From the NCBI GenBank assembly GCA_018399055.1, contig CP073762.1:1798001-1862000 (forward strand): a stretch of DNA of 64,000 nt, in the 5' to 3' direction. The position numbers were made by a program, and so were the translations under genes. Below, piece after piece: positions 16,387 to 26,013 of this stretch. Numbering within the stretch: the stretch's first letter is position 1; every line of letters starts with the position of its first letter. The DNA comes from Simkaniaceae bacterium. GTDB lineage: Bacteria; Chlamydiota; Chlamydiia; Chlamydiales; Simkaniaceae. Under the pieces are notes generated by a model, which saw only the letters and a list, made by a program, of their open reading frames with translations, was not told the origin of the DNA and made no database searches.

Positions 16387-19300
16387 ATGTCAGTTAGTGT
16401 GTTGGAATCTCAAGAGTTTGAGACAGTGTGTGTTGCAACACCTGAAACTACAAATTATGCAACAAGCAAACAAGTAAAGGGAAATCTTAAAGGGATTTCT
16501 CGAGTTGCGGACTCTGTTGTAGAGGCTATTCAACAGACTAATGGAGAGGTGGATAGCGCCAAAGTCAAACAGTTTGTTGCTAAAGTTTCCCAAATCAACG
16601 ATCAATTCAGCGTTGAAGACCTAGGCACTCCTTTCAAAGCCGCAATTACCGCTATTAATTTTCTATTAGATCTTAGAAAAAACCTTGGGGCTAATTATGG
16701 AGATTTGATTAAAGATCCATTTACTTTAAAACTCAAAGAATTATCTGAACTCCCGAATATTGAAAAAAAAGATGAGGTCGCGACTAATCTCTACAATTAC
16801 ATGGAAAATATTTTAACCCCCGCTCTTAACAACGTCACCTCTAGTGAAGAACTTGCGATTTTAGAACCCTTTGTAGATCAGTGTATGGCTCTCTATGAGC
16901 AAGTCAAGGGAGTTGATAAAAAGCATATTTTACGTTCTTCTCATAATGTGATGATTGAGGCATATAATGCTCAGCATTTGAAAAATGGGGATCTATTTAC
17001 ATTCGTATCCAATTATAGTGATGGATCACTCTCTCGGCTTGATGTGGAAGCAAAAAGAAGCAAGGTAATCTCCTCTCTTGATAGCTTTGTAGACGACTTT
17101 TTAAAAGCATGTAAAACATCGATTTTGTCAACTGATGACAAGATTCTTATCTATGATCAGCTGTCTGAGATTGAAAAAGCATTTGCAGCTGTTGGGCATG
17201 CAGAAGCATTTAAACCTATTATGGGAAAGTTAAATACTGCTTTTGATATTCCAGAAGCAATGAGAAGCTCATACCCAATTCATCTTGCATCAACGCCAAA
17301 TGGAAGCATAAAAGCATATGCACAAAACCTCTATAGTTTTCAAACTCAAGTACTCATTCCCTATCTGAACAGTGCAACCACCACGGCTCAACTTGAGAGT
17401 GCAGCTGAACTTATTGCATTATGTGCCACTAGATCAGATACCGTTGCTAGTGTCGATACTCAGGATACTCTCAAGAATCAAAAAGCAGAAATCAAAGCGC
17501 TCGTGGAAGTCAAAGAGGTCCTTTTAAGTCCTCTTTTTGTAAAGATATTGACGGCAAACCCCGGGAATATTGGTGATGTAACTCAAGGAGAGCATCGAGA
17601 AAAAGTGATCTCTCTGCTTACTCCGTTATTTGACAAGGTTAAACAGGCTCAAGGTCACCCACTATTCACAGAAGAATTGAAGATCCAATTTTTTGAAGGG
17701 ATCATGGTTATTCATCAAGAGTTTACTGGTGCTGGCCATGGATCCACCACAGAACCCTTAATAGAAGAACTGCGAACGACCTTCAATATTCCGAAGCCTG
17801 TTGTTCCTGTAGCTATCGCCATAAAGGAACCTGAGGTCAAACCCGTTTCTACACGTTTCTCAAAGGCACGAGCCATGTTTAGCTCGATGGAAAAAGAAAG
17901 TGCACCCGTACCAATTAGATCTACCAGAGCTCCGAAAGTTGTAACTCTTGAAGAAAGAAAAGATCAGGCTCTGATAACTATTCAAGGACTATTAAGAACC
18001 CTAGATCCTCAAAGTGTCAATTTTAAATCAGATCTAGAAAGAATCCTAGAAGAAATCAAATATGTAAAGAATAAGTACCCAGAGAAAACCACAACAGACT
18101 TCGACCAACTTGAAGCTGCTATTGAGCTTCTCTTGAAGCCTGAGGTGACACTTTCTGTTAATTCCGAAGAACAAATGATCATAAACCAATTGGGTTCAAA
18201 GCATGGAATCTCTAGTGTTGCAACGCAGGGTTACAAGTTAGCAACTGAAAGGCATTCAGTAAGAGAAGCACAAATCGGTGTGATTAGAGTGTTAAATGAA
18301 GCCGCCGATTCTCTTGAAAATTTAAATACGCTTGCAAAAAGAGCCACAACTAAGATTAGAACCAACACGATGAGAAGACGTTTTGAAAGGTTTATTGCTT
18401 CAAACCCTTTAACACCCCCACTTACTGGTCACATCGCTTCCCATTTTCCTTATCTAGTTCTGATATTAGAGAGGTATTCAAAAACTCTGGCTATCAATTC
18501 TGTTAAAGAACTATGGCAAGATATCTCTAATATGTATGATTCAACTTCTGGAGGAAATTTTTCTAGAATATTAGAAACGTATTCATACCTCGATCCTAAA
18601 ACACTTATTCCTGAAATACTAGAGGAAGCTCAAAAAGCATTTATGAATGGCATCGACTTTAGATCTATTGATGCACAAGAAGACATTGACTTCAAAGAGT
18701 ATATGACAAGCCTTACAAAATATGTTGGAAGCCTTCCTAACGAAATGTTTGAAGATCTGTACAAAACATACTTTGCTGCCAGACACCAATGGATTTTGGA
18801 TAATCTTGTGTATATCAAAGTTCCCTATAACCAGGGAGATGAGAAGGATACAAATTTAGGAAAGGGTGTCTGTATGAGCAACTCTCTCAATCGCTTAGGA
18901 ACTCTTACCCAAAATCCAGATGCACCTATTGAAGAATTAACCATGGGAAGTACACAGAAAACCCGATTAAACCAAGCTAAAGTAGGTCATTACTTCCGTG
19001 CAGCTGAGGCTGGAGAAGTAACGTATACATACGCTCATGAACAGGAAATCGGTCAATCCGTTCTTTATGGAATTACGCGATCAAATAAAACAGCTATTGA
19101 AAATCGCACTGCAAACATTCATCAAAACCTTGTGAATCAAATGATGATACATGCCAAAGGAGGAAACTCTTCATTCCTCGTTTCGTTGTATTCAACAAAA
19201 CCTCGAGCTGGACACGCAATCAATGTTCAAATTGATCCTTCTAAGAGAATTTATCGAATTATGGACGATAATATTGGGCTGATTGAATATCCCAGTGAAG

Positions 19301-19389
19301 CCGCCTTCAAAAGGGAGCTTGGAAAATATTTTGCCTTTAATTACTCCACATACGATTCGTTCTATTTTTCGGATTTTGTAAGTAGTTAG
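16387..19389 (+). CDS. Giant repeat protein 2 with C-terminal YopT/C58-like cysteine protease signature
   Basis: 1000 aa, paralogue of the 1213-aa protein. It has one repeat unit fewer: unit markers lie near residues 75, 267 and 446, and the 213-residue length difference is about one unit. The shared C-terminal part contains PYNQGDE..TNLG, then GKGVCMSNS (Cys829), RAGHAINVQ (His943) and RIMDDNIG (Asp960, Asn962), followed by a KREL..YF helix. The Cys-His distance is 114 and His-Asp 17, close to YopT (119 and 16). Catalytic residues are intact in both copies, so both may be active. It ends six bases before the convergent dnaG. There is no Sec signal; type III export is plausible for a chlamydia but is inference. 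Confidence 0.8.
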   Translation: MSVSVLESQEFETVCVATPETTNYATSKQVKGNLKGISRVADSVVEAIQQTNGEVDSAKVKQFVAKVSQINDQFSVEDLGTPFKAAITAINFLLDLRKNLGANYGDLIKDPFTLKLKELSELPNIEKKDEVATNLYNYMENILTPALNNVTSSEELAILEPFVDQCMALYEQVKGVDKKHILRSSHNVMIEAYNAQHLKNGDLFTFVSNYSDGSLSRLDVEAKRSKVISSLDSFVDDFLKACKTSILSTDDKILIYDQLSEIEKAFAAVGHAEAFKPIMGKLNTAFDIPEAMRSSYPIHLASTPNGSIKAYAQNLYSFQTQVLIPYLNSATTTAQLESAAELIALCATRSDTVASVDTQDTLKNQKAEIKALVEVKEVLLSPLFVKILTANPGNIGDVTQGEHREKVISLLTPLFDKVKQAQGHPLFTEELKIQFFEGIMVIHQEFTGAGHGSTTEPLIEELRTTFNIPKPVVPVAIAIKEPEVKPVSTRFSKARAMFSSMEKESAPVPIRSTRAPKVVTLEERKDQALITIQGLLRTLDPQSVNFKSDLERILEEIKYVKNKYPEKTTTDFDQLEAAIELLLKPEVTLSVNSEEQMIINQLGSKHGISSVATQGYKLATERHSVREAQIGVIRVLNEAADSLENLNTLAKRATTKIRTNTMRRRFERFIASNPLTPPLTGHIASHFPYLVLILERYSKTLAINSVKELWQDISNMYDSTSGGNFSRILETYSYLDPKTLIPEILEEAQKAFMNGIDFRSIDAQEDIDFKEYMTSLTKYVGSLPNEMFEDLYKTYFAARHQWILDNLVYIKVPYNQGDEKDTNLGKGVCMSNSLNRLGTLTQNPDAPIEELTMGSTQKTRLNQAKVGHYFRAAEAGEVTYTYAHEQEIGQSVLYGITRSNKTAIENRTANIHQNLVNQMMIHAKGGNSSFLVSLYSTKPRAGHAINVQIDPSKRIYRIMDDNIGLIEYPSEAAFKRELGKYFAFNYSTYDSFYFSDFVSS

Positions 19390-19395
19390 CAAAAC

Positions 19396-21171
19396 TCAAG
19401 GGATTTTTATTATTGGAGGAGCTCCTTTAAGAACATCGAATTGTTTGGCAAGTTCTAGGACCTTATCTTCGGAGCAACGCCCACTTTGAATTTGAATTTT
19501 GATCTTTTCTCGCTCTTCCATCCAGTAATGTTGGAGCATTTTCGTTGCAGTTTCGAGTATTCCTTCTTCGGCCTTTTCAGGGTTTATTTTCTTTTGAACA
19601 ATCTGAGAAAAGAGTAGCTGCTCTTCAGTACTATTGAGATTGCTTGCAAGGCTGAGCAGATCAGCTTCAGTGGTTTCCATGTAGACAGAGAAAAGGCGGC
19701 GGCAAAGGGGAATGGTAAAGTGCTCAGGACGGATATTTTCCTTCACAACTGTGAGAAGCTGTGGCTTCGAGTTTCCAAGGAGAAAGAGCCATCGAAGAAG
19801 ATCAGTTTCAATGACTCGGTTAGGGTTGATTTCCACCTCCGAAACGCTTCCTGTTCTCTTAATGAAGGTTGAGCGCCGCACATCCTCTTGCCCCACTCCA
19901 ACGAGTTTTTCGGGGACTTGGGTCAGTCGCGCAAGTTTCCTAAGAGATTCATGGACCATCAGAGGGTGATCCCAGCTGCGAATCCGCGCAGCAATCGTTT
20001 GAATTAGATGGTTTTTCTCAGAGGGTGAAGAAAGGTCGCTGTCTTTTGAAAAATAGGAGATGAGGAAAGAGAGATAATCTTCAGCTTTCTCAAGAAGTTC
20101 GCTAAATGCAAGAGGGCCTTGCTCCTTCAGGATTGTATCGGGGTCCATCTGAGGGGGAACGGAAACGCAGCAAACTTCAATGCCCTCTTTTTGAAAGAAA
20201 TTTCCAATTTTCGAAGCGGCGGTCCGACCCGCTTCATCCCCATCTAAAGCAAGATATACTTTAGTGATCCCAAGATTGAGAAGCACTTTTACATGATCCT
20301 CGGTAAATGCTGTCCCCTGCCCTGCAACAGTGATGTTAAATCCAGCCTGAATCAGTCGGAGGGCATCGATTTGCCCCTCAACAACAATCGCCCGCTTCTC
20401 TTTTGCAATACGCCTTCGAGAGAAACTCAGGCCGTACAGTGTGCTTGACTTCTTGAAAAGTGGCGTTTCGGGAGTATTGAGATACTTAGGTCCAAATGTA
20501 TCCTCAGAGCTCTTTCGCGCAGAAAAACCAATCACCCCACCTGAAACATCGAGAATAGGAAAGGTAATCCGATTGGAAAAAAAGGCTTTTTTCTTTCCAT
20601 CGGGAAGGGTTTTAATCAGCCCAGCCGTTTCCAAAAGGGTCGCGCTGTAGCGATGTTTCTGCAGAAATTTTCCAAATAAAGAACCTCTCCTTGGAGCAAA
20701 TCCAATTTTAAAAAGGCGGATAAAATCGAGATCAAGTCCTCGATCATAAAGATATTTGAGAGCGACATGCCCCTCATCACTGTAGAGAAGATAGGTATGG
20801 TAAAACTCTGAAACTTTGAGTAGCACCTCTTTGAGCTCTTTTTTTGTCGGACCCTCTGAGCGTTTTTCATATTCTGCTTCTTCTAATGGAACTTGAAACC
20901 GCTCTGCCAAGGTGTCGACTGCTTCAACGAAGCTCATTTTCATGTATCCCATCAAAAAAGCAATGGCATCTCCGTGCGCACCACAACCAAAGCAGTGGTA
21001 ATGGGATTCCCCTTTTTGAATCATAAACGAGGGGGTTTTCTCATCATGAAATGGACAAACTCCTTTATAACTACTCCCCGCAGGTTTTAGATTTACATAG
21101 GAGGAAACCACCTCAATGAGGTCTATCTTTTCTCTGAGAAGCTCTAAGCTTTTTTTTGTGTAAATACCCAT
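19396..21171 (-). CDS. dnaG: DNA primase
   Basis: Makes RNA primers for replication. The N-terminal zinc-binding domain is clear (CPFHDEKTPSF, then HYHCFGCGAHGD; ligands C39, H42, C60, C63). The catalytic core follows, with the TOPRIM motifs VVEGQIDALRL and ALDGDEAGRTA. The C-terminal 150 residues would be the DnaB-binding helical domain. Length 591 aa is usual. The gene is divergent from the CT793-like gene, and dnaG-CT793-mutS-uvrC matches C. trachomatis. In that species one gene, CT795, separates dnaG from glyQS; here about 10 kb of accessory DNA does. Confidence 0.95.
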   Translation of the reverse strand: MGIYTKKSLELLREKIDLIEVVSSYVNLKPAGSSYKGVCPFHDEKTPSFMIQKGESHYHCFGCGAHGDAIAFLMGYMKMSFVEAVDTLAERFQVPLEEAEYEKRSEGPTKKELKEVLLKVSEFYHTYLLYSDEGHVALKYLYDRGLDLDFIRLFKIGFAPRRGSLFGKFLQKHRYSATLLETAGLIKTLPDGKKKAFFSNRITFPILDVSGGVIGFSARKSSEDTFGPKYLNTPETPLFKKSSTLYGLSFSRRRIAKEKRAIVVEGQIDALRLIQAGFNITVAGQGTAFTEDHVKVLLNLGITKVYLALDGDEAGRTAASKIGNFFQKEGIEVCCVSVPPQMDPDTILKEQGPLAFSELLEKAEDYLSFLISYFSKDSDLSSPSEKNHLIQTIAARIRSWDHPLMVHESLRKLARLTQVPEKLVGVGQEDVRRSTFIKRTGSVSEVEINPNRVIETDLLRWLFLLGNSKPQLLTVVKENIRPEHFTIPLCRRLFSVYMETTEADLLSLASNLNSTEEQLLFSQIVQKKINPEKAEEGILETATKMLQHYWMEEREKIKIQIQSGRCSEDKVLELAKQFDVLKGAPPIIKIP

Positions 21172-21221
21172 GTCGACATTTTTTCACTGACGCTATACAC
21201 TACTGATCTTAAGGTGAAATC

Positions 21222-21674
21222 ATGAATAAAGCAAACTTCAAAAAAAAGGTCTATCGGAAACTCGACGCCTCTCCTTTGTTGGAATCCATATCTCTTAACA
21301 AAATGTCATCGCATGGAGAGCCAAAAAAAATCATCCCCTCATTGGCAACAAAAGGGGTACGGGAGAAGTTTAAAAAAACCTTTCTCCCTCTGCTGATCGA
21401 AATTTTCGAACTCAGACAATCGATTGACAATTATAAAACTGAGCTTCAGACAAGCAATGCCCTCCCAGCTGAAAATATTTCAAAATCCCCACAGGAAATC
21501 TTGGAGCGGCTGGAGCAGCTCCAAACAGATATCGAGGAGTCACAAAGGTGGTGTGATGGTGTCATCCTACAAATTGCAAAAGGAATCAAAGAGGCTAAAG
21601 ATGCCCTTGACATCGTCAATGGTGAAAAAGAAGAAGGTCTTTTGAAAAGGTTGCTAAAAAGGATCACAAAATGA
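21222..21674 (+). CDS. Conserved chlamydial protein in CT793 position (unknown function)
   Basis: 150 aa, very basic at both ends, with a central coiled-coil-like stretch (ILERLEQLQTDIEESQRW) and a C-terminal LLKRLLKRITK. No signal peptide or membrane segment. I do not recognise a domain. It sits between divergent dnaG and mutS exactly as CT793 does in C. trachomatis, and its stop overlaps the mutS start as ATGA, so it is translated together with mutS. Confidence 0.8.
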   Translation: MNKANFKKKVYRKLDASPLLESISLNKMSSHGEPKKIIPSLATKGVREKFKKTFLPLLIEIFELRQSIDNYKTELQTSNALPAENISKSPQEILERLEQLQTDIEESQRWCDGVILQIAKGIKEAKDALDIVNGEKEEGLLKRLLKRITK

Positions 21675-24220
21675 ATATGGAAACGAAGCAATCTCCCATG
21701 ATGGTGCAGTGGAACGCCTGCAAACAAAAAGCAAAAGATGCCCTTCTTCTATTTCGTTTAGGAGATTTTTATGAAGCCTTTTATGAAGATGCCAAGCTCC
21801 TTTCAGACGCTGCAGATGTCACTCTAACACAAAGGCAAGGGATTCCTATGAGTGGCGTTCCTGCTCAATCTGCTGAGGGATATATTGAAAAACTTGTCGC
21901 GAAGGGTTTTTTGGTCGCCATTGCCGAACAAGTTGAAGATGCAAAATCAGCCAAAGGTCTTGTAAAACGCGATGTGGTTCGCATTGTTTCTCCCGGAACT
22001 CTTTTGAGCTCTCTCCCAGAAAAAGATAACAATTTTTTCGGTTGCTTATACGCCCTAAATCAAACATTTGCCTTAGCCCTCCTCGATATTTCGACGGGAG
22101 AGCTTCGCGTTAGTGAAGCAAGTGACATTCAAAAGCTGCAGGATGAGCTAACACGGCGTGGACCTTCAGAAGTCCTCATCTCTGAGAGGGACCACCAGAC
22201 CTTTGCCCCCTTTTTAAAGGAGTTTCCTTTAAGGGTCACAAGGAAAGAAAATTGGCACTTTGATTCTCAAACTGCATTTAATACCTTAATCCGCCATTTT
22301 AAGCTGCACTCTCTCGACGGATTTGGCCTTCAAGGAATGATCACCGCAACGACGGCAGCAGGAGCTCTCCTCTCTCATGTTCAGGATGAGCTTAACCTTT
22401 CAACCGCCCATATCAAATCGATTGCCCTAGATGAGCTCTCTTCCTACATGGCGATCGATCAAGCAACGCAGCGTAACCTTGAGATCACCGCGCCCCTTCA
22501 CAAAGGAGGAAAGAACTTTACCCTTTTAAAACTTCTAGACCGTACCCACACTCCGATGGGAGCCCGCCTCTTTAAGTCGTGGTTAACCCACCCCCTCCTC
22601 TCTATGGAGAGAATTCAGAAAAGGCAAGAAGGTGTTGAAGAACTTATGGAGCACCTGTCCCTAAAGGAAAAGCTCCGTTCGATCCGAGATCTTGAACGCC
22701 TCATGATGCGAATTTCCACTGGAAGTGCATCGCCCCGAGATCTAATAGGATTGAAAGTTTCATTAGACGCCCTCCCCTCACTTAATGAAACCATTCATAC
22801 CCTCCAATCCCCCCTTTTTAAGTCTCTCATCCTTCCTGATGTTTCCCCCATCATTCAACGAATCAAAACAACTCTTGTTGACGATCCTCCTGCCAAACTG
22901 GGGGATGGAAAAGTGATTAACCCAGGAATAAGCCCTGAGCTGGATGAGCTCCGTTCTTTAAAAAGTAATAGCCAGGCATGGATTGCTAACTATCAAACCG
23001 AACTCAAAGACCTTACGGGGATAAAAACCCTGAGAATCATCTTCAGCAAAGCCTTTGGATATTGCATTGAAGTGAGCCGGGGACAAGCGGATCGGATGCC
23101 CTTAACATTTCAGAGAAGACAAACCCTCGTCAATAATGAGCGATTCATTTCCCCAGAGCTCAAGGCATATGAGGAAAAAGTCCTCACCGCTGAAGAGAAA
23201 ATCCAGGGGATAGAGAATCAGCTTTACCAAGAGCTTCGAGCTGAGATCGCATCGCATATCGACACAGTCCTCTCTCTTTCAAGGTCCATTGCTACTCTCG
23301 ATGCTCTTCTCTCGCTAGCAACTGTCGCCAAAACCCATCGCTATACAAAACCTGTGATTGATGAAGGAAGTCGATTAGAGATCGAAGTAGGCAGGCACCC
23401 CGTCATTGAAGCTTCTCTTCTAGATGATTCATTTATTCCGAATGATACTCATCTGAGCCAAGATAAGATGCTCCTACTCATTACCGGCCCAAACATGGCA
23501 GGAAAATCCACCTATATCCGGCAAGTAGCACTGATTACAATCATGGCGCAAATGGGATCCTACGTCCCTGCAAAAAGGGCACATATTGGAATTGTAGATA
23601 AGGTCTTCAGCCGCATTGGAGCCAGTGATGACCTATCACGTGGACAATCCACATTTATGATCGAAATGACAGAAACGGCAAACATCCTTCACAACGCTAC
23701 TTCCAGATCGCTTGTAATTTTGGACGAAATTGGGCGAGGGACCAGCACGTTTGATGGAATTTCAATTGCTTGGGCAGTTGCTGAGCACCTACTAAAAGTG
23801 GGATGCAAAACCCTTTTTGCCACCCATTACTGGGAACTCACCGAGCTTGAAGAGCACCATGCTGGAGCTAGCAATGTGCATGTCGCAGTGCAAGAAGCTG
23901 CTGATCGAATCGTATTCTTAAGAAAAATCGTTTCTGGAAGCACTGATAAAAGCTACGGAATCCATGTGGCACGCCTTGCAGGACTTCCACAGTCTGTACT
24001 TAAGCGTGCCCACGAAGTCTTACACAAACTTGAAGAAAAGGATCTTGATTCTACTCCTACTCCAGAGGAGCAACTTTCTTTCTTTTCAACAACAGATACC
24101 TCCCCAAGAGAAGCTGCACTCGAAGGACTCGCAGAAAAGGTTCAAAAACTCGATCTAAACACGACGACTCCTCTTGAAGCACTCAAAAAAATTCAAGAAT
24201 GGAAAGACCACCTCTCATGA
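21671..24220 (+). CDS. mutS: DNA mismatch repair protein MutS
   Basis: Recognises mismatches and starts repair. The N-terminal mismatch-binding domain has the intercalating Phe in FRLGDFYEAFYEDA. Connector, lever and clamp domains follow, then the ATPase: Walker A GPNMAGKST, the SRIGASDDLSRGQSTF switch, Walker B LVILDEIGRGTST and FATHYWEL. The C-terminus carries a dimerisation tail. 849 aa is standard. It overlaps the upstream gene by 4 bp and uvrC downstream by 4 bp, so the three form one operon. Confidence 0.96.
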   Translation: MNMETKQSPMMVQWNACKQKAKDALLLFRLGDFYEAFYEDAKLLSDAADVTLTQRQGIPMSGVPAQSAEGYIEKLVAKGFLVAIAEQVEDAKSAKGLVKRDVVRIVSPGTLLSSLPEKDNNFFGCLYALNQTFALALLDISTGELRVSEASDIQKLQDELTRRGPSEVLISERDHQTFAPFLKEFPLRVTRKENWHFDSQTAFNTLIRHFKLHSLDGFGLQGMITATTAAGALLSHVQDELNLSTAHIKSIALDELSSYMAIDQATQRNLEITAPLHKGGKNFTLLKLLDRTHTPMGARLFKSWLTHPLLSMERIQKRQEGVEELMEHLSLKEKLRSIRDLERLMMRISTGSASPRDLIGLKVSLDALPSLNETIHTLQSPLFKSLILPDVSPIIQRIKTTLVDDPPAKLGDGKVINPGISPELDELRSLKSNSQAWIANYQTELKDLTGIKTLRIIFSKAFGYCIEVSRGQADRMPLTFQRRQTLVNNERFISPELKAYEEKVLTAEEKIQGIENQLYQELRAEIASHIDTVLSLSRSIATLDALLSLATVAKTHRYTKPVIDEGSRLEIEVGRHPVIEASLLDDSFIPNDTHLSQDKMLLLITGPNMAGKSTYIRQVALITIMAQMGSYVPAKRAHIGIVDKVFSRIGASDDLSRGQSTFMIEMTETANILHNATSRSLVILDEIGRGTSTFDGISIAWAVAEHLLKVGCKTLFATHYWELTELEEHHAGASNVHVAVQEAADRIVFLRKIVSGSTDKSYGIHVARLAGLPQSVLKRAHEVLHKLEEKDLDSTPTPEEQLSFFSTTDTSPREAALEGLAEKVQKLDLNTTTPLEALKKIQEWKDHLS

Positions 24221-26013
24221 ATTCTGAAAAGCTCGAAAAAATCCCGTGCGAGCCAGGTGTCTATCTGATGAAAAATGAGGGTGGGGAAATCCTCTATATT
24301 GGGAAAGCAAAGCAGCTCCGCAAACGGGTTAAACAGTATTTTATTCCTGGTAGAGATGGCAGGATGATGGTCCCCTTTCTTACCTCTCAGGTAGTGAAAA
24401 TTAATACCATTGTTACCTTCTCTGAAAGAGAGGCCCTCCTTCTAGAAAACAACCTCATCAAGAAACACCAACCAAAGTATAATGTTCTCCTCAAAGATGA
24501 TAAGACATTCATTAGTTTGACAGTGAATCACAAGCATAAGTGGCCTATGATTCGCATTGTACGTCATCGAGGAAAACCTAAAGAAGGAGTGCTCTCATTT
24601 GGTCCCTATACAAGCGCTTTTGCAGCGCGGCAAACCCTTGATATAATGAATCGAGTCTTTAAACTTCGTCAATGCTCAGATCGTGAACTTTCCTCTCGGC
24701 ATCGCCCCTGCCTTTTATACTCTATTAAACGCTGCATTGCACCATGCGCTCCAAAGTGTACCAAAGAGGAATACGACGAGGAAGTCAAACGCTGTATAGA
24801 CTTTCTTAAAGGAAACGATAAACAAGTCATTAAAGAACTCAAAGAAGAGATGCATCAAGCCTCTACACGTTTAGAGTTTGAAAGAGCAGGCGCCCTCCGC
24901 AAAACAATCGATCAGATTGAACATGTAACATATAGTAAGCAAGCTATTGTTCGCTCCAAGGGAAGGGATTGTGACATTTTTGCTCTTTATCACGAAGGCA
25001 AACACCACATTATTTCTAAGCTTGTGTACCGAGAAGGGCGACTGATTGGTGCCGACCATTTTAAGTTTATCGAACTTGCATCCACAGACGAAGAGATTTG
25101 GGAATCTTTTCTCCTTCAACACTACCAACAAAAGGATTTCCGCCCCCCAGAAGTTCTTCTCTCAAGTCCCTTAAGAAACCAAAAAACGCTAGAAGAACTT
25201 ATTGACGTGTCCATAGTTTACCCCAAAAAAGGGGAAAAAGCTCACCTAATTCAATTGGCATTAAAAAATGCAAAGTCCCTTTTCACTGAAGAGCAATCCA
25301 CAGAAGACCTTCTTCTTGATTTGCAAGAAACCTGTGGACTCGACCATTGCCCGGTCCGAATCGAGTGCTTTGATATCTCCAATATTTCCGGAGCTGATCT
25401 TGTTGCCTGCATGGTAGGCTTTACCGATGGGAAAAGAGATAAGGAGAGGACACGCCTCTTTAAAATAAAGGGGGTCGATAAACCAGATGATTACGGCGCA
25501 ATGCGCGAGGTCCTTTTGCGCCACTATACCAAAGCAAAGGAAAAAGATGACCTTCCCGATTTGACAATGGTTGATGGAGGAAAAGGGCAGCTAAATGTCG
25601 CCCTGGAGGTTTTTAAAGAGTTAGAGATTGCAAATGTTGATGTCATTTCTCTTGCCAAAGAAGAGGGGAGACACGACAAAGGGCTCAATTTTGAAAAGAT
25701 CTTCATTCCCCATAAAAAAGATCCTATCTTCCTTTCTCCTCGCTCTTCTACTCTTTTTATCTTGCAGCAAATCCGGGATGAAGCACACCGAGTTGCCATT
25801 ACCTATCACCGGAAACGACGGAGCAAACGCCTCATTCAAACCGAGCTAGATGGAATTCCTGGGATTGGCCCCAAGAAACGTACCCTTCTCTTAAAGCACT
25901 TTGGAAGTGTAAAACAGATCAAAGAAGCTTCAAAAGATCAACTTGAAGAGCTTTCTGGCCTTTCAAATAAAGACGTTGAAGCTCTTCTCAAGTTTCAACA
26001 AACGTCACAGTAA
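24217..26013 (+). CDS. uvrC: UvrABC system protein C (excision nuclease subunit)
   Basis: Makes the dual incision in nucleotide excision repair. The N-terminal GIY-YIG nuclease (PGVYLMKNEGGEILYIGKAK), the Cys-rich CLLYSIKRCIAPC segment, a UVR motif around residues 200-235, the RNase H-like 3'... endonuclease half with IECFDISNISG and TMVDGGKGQLN, and C-terminal helix-hairpin-helix motifs (GIPGIGPKKRTLLLKHFGS) are all present. Start at 24217 overlaps the mutS stop as ATGA. The 3' end overlaps the convergent AmaP-like gene by 26 bp. Confidence 0.95.
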   Translation: MNSEKLEKIPCEPGVYLMKNEGGEILYIGKAKQLRKRVKQYFIPGRDGRMMVPFLTSQVVKINTIVTFSEREALLLENNLIKKHQPKYNVLLKDDKTFISLTVNHKHKWPMIRIVRHRGKPKEGVLSFGPYTSAFAARQTLDIMNRVFKLRQCSDRELSSRHRPCLLYSIKRCIAPCAPKCTKEEYDEEVKRCIDFLKGNDKQVIKELKEEMHQASTRLEFERAGALRKTIDQIEHVTYSKQAIVRSKGRDCDIFALYHEGKHHIISKLVYREGRLIGADHFKFIELASTDEEIWESFLLQHYQQKDFRPPEVLLSSPLRNQKTLEELIDVSIVYPKKGEKAHLIQLALKNAKSLFTEEQSTEDLLLDLQETCGLDHCPVRIECFDISNISGADLVACMVGFTDGKRDKERTRLFKIKGVDKPDDYGAMREVLLRHYTKAKEKDDLPDLTMVDGGKGQLNVALEVFKELEIANVDVISLAKEEGRHDKGLNFEKIFIPHKKDPIFLSPRSSTLFILQQIRDEAHRVAITYHRKRRSKRLIQTELDGIPGIGPKKRTLLLKHFGSVKQIKEASKDQLEELSGLSNKDVEALLKFQQTSQ

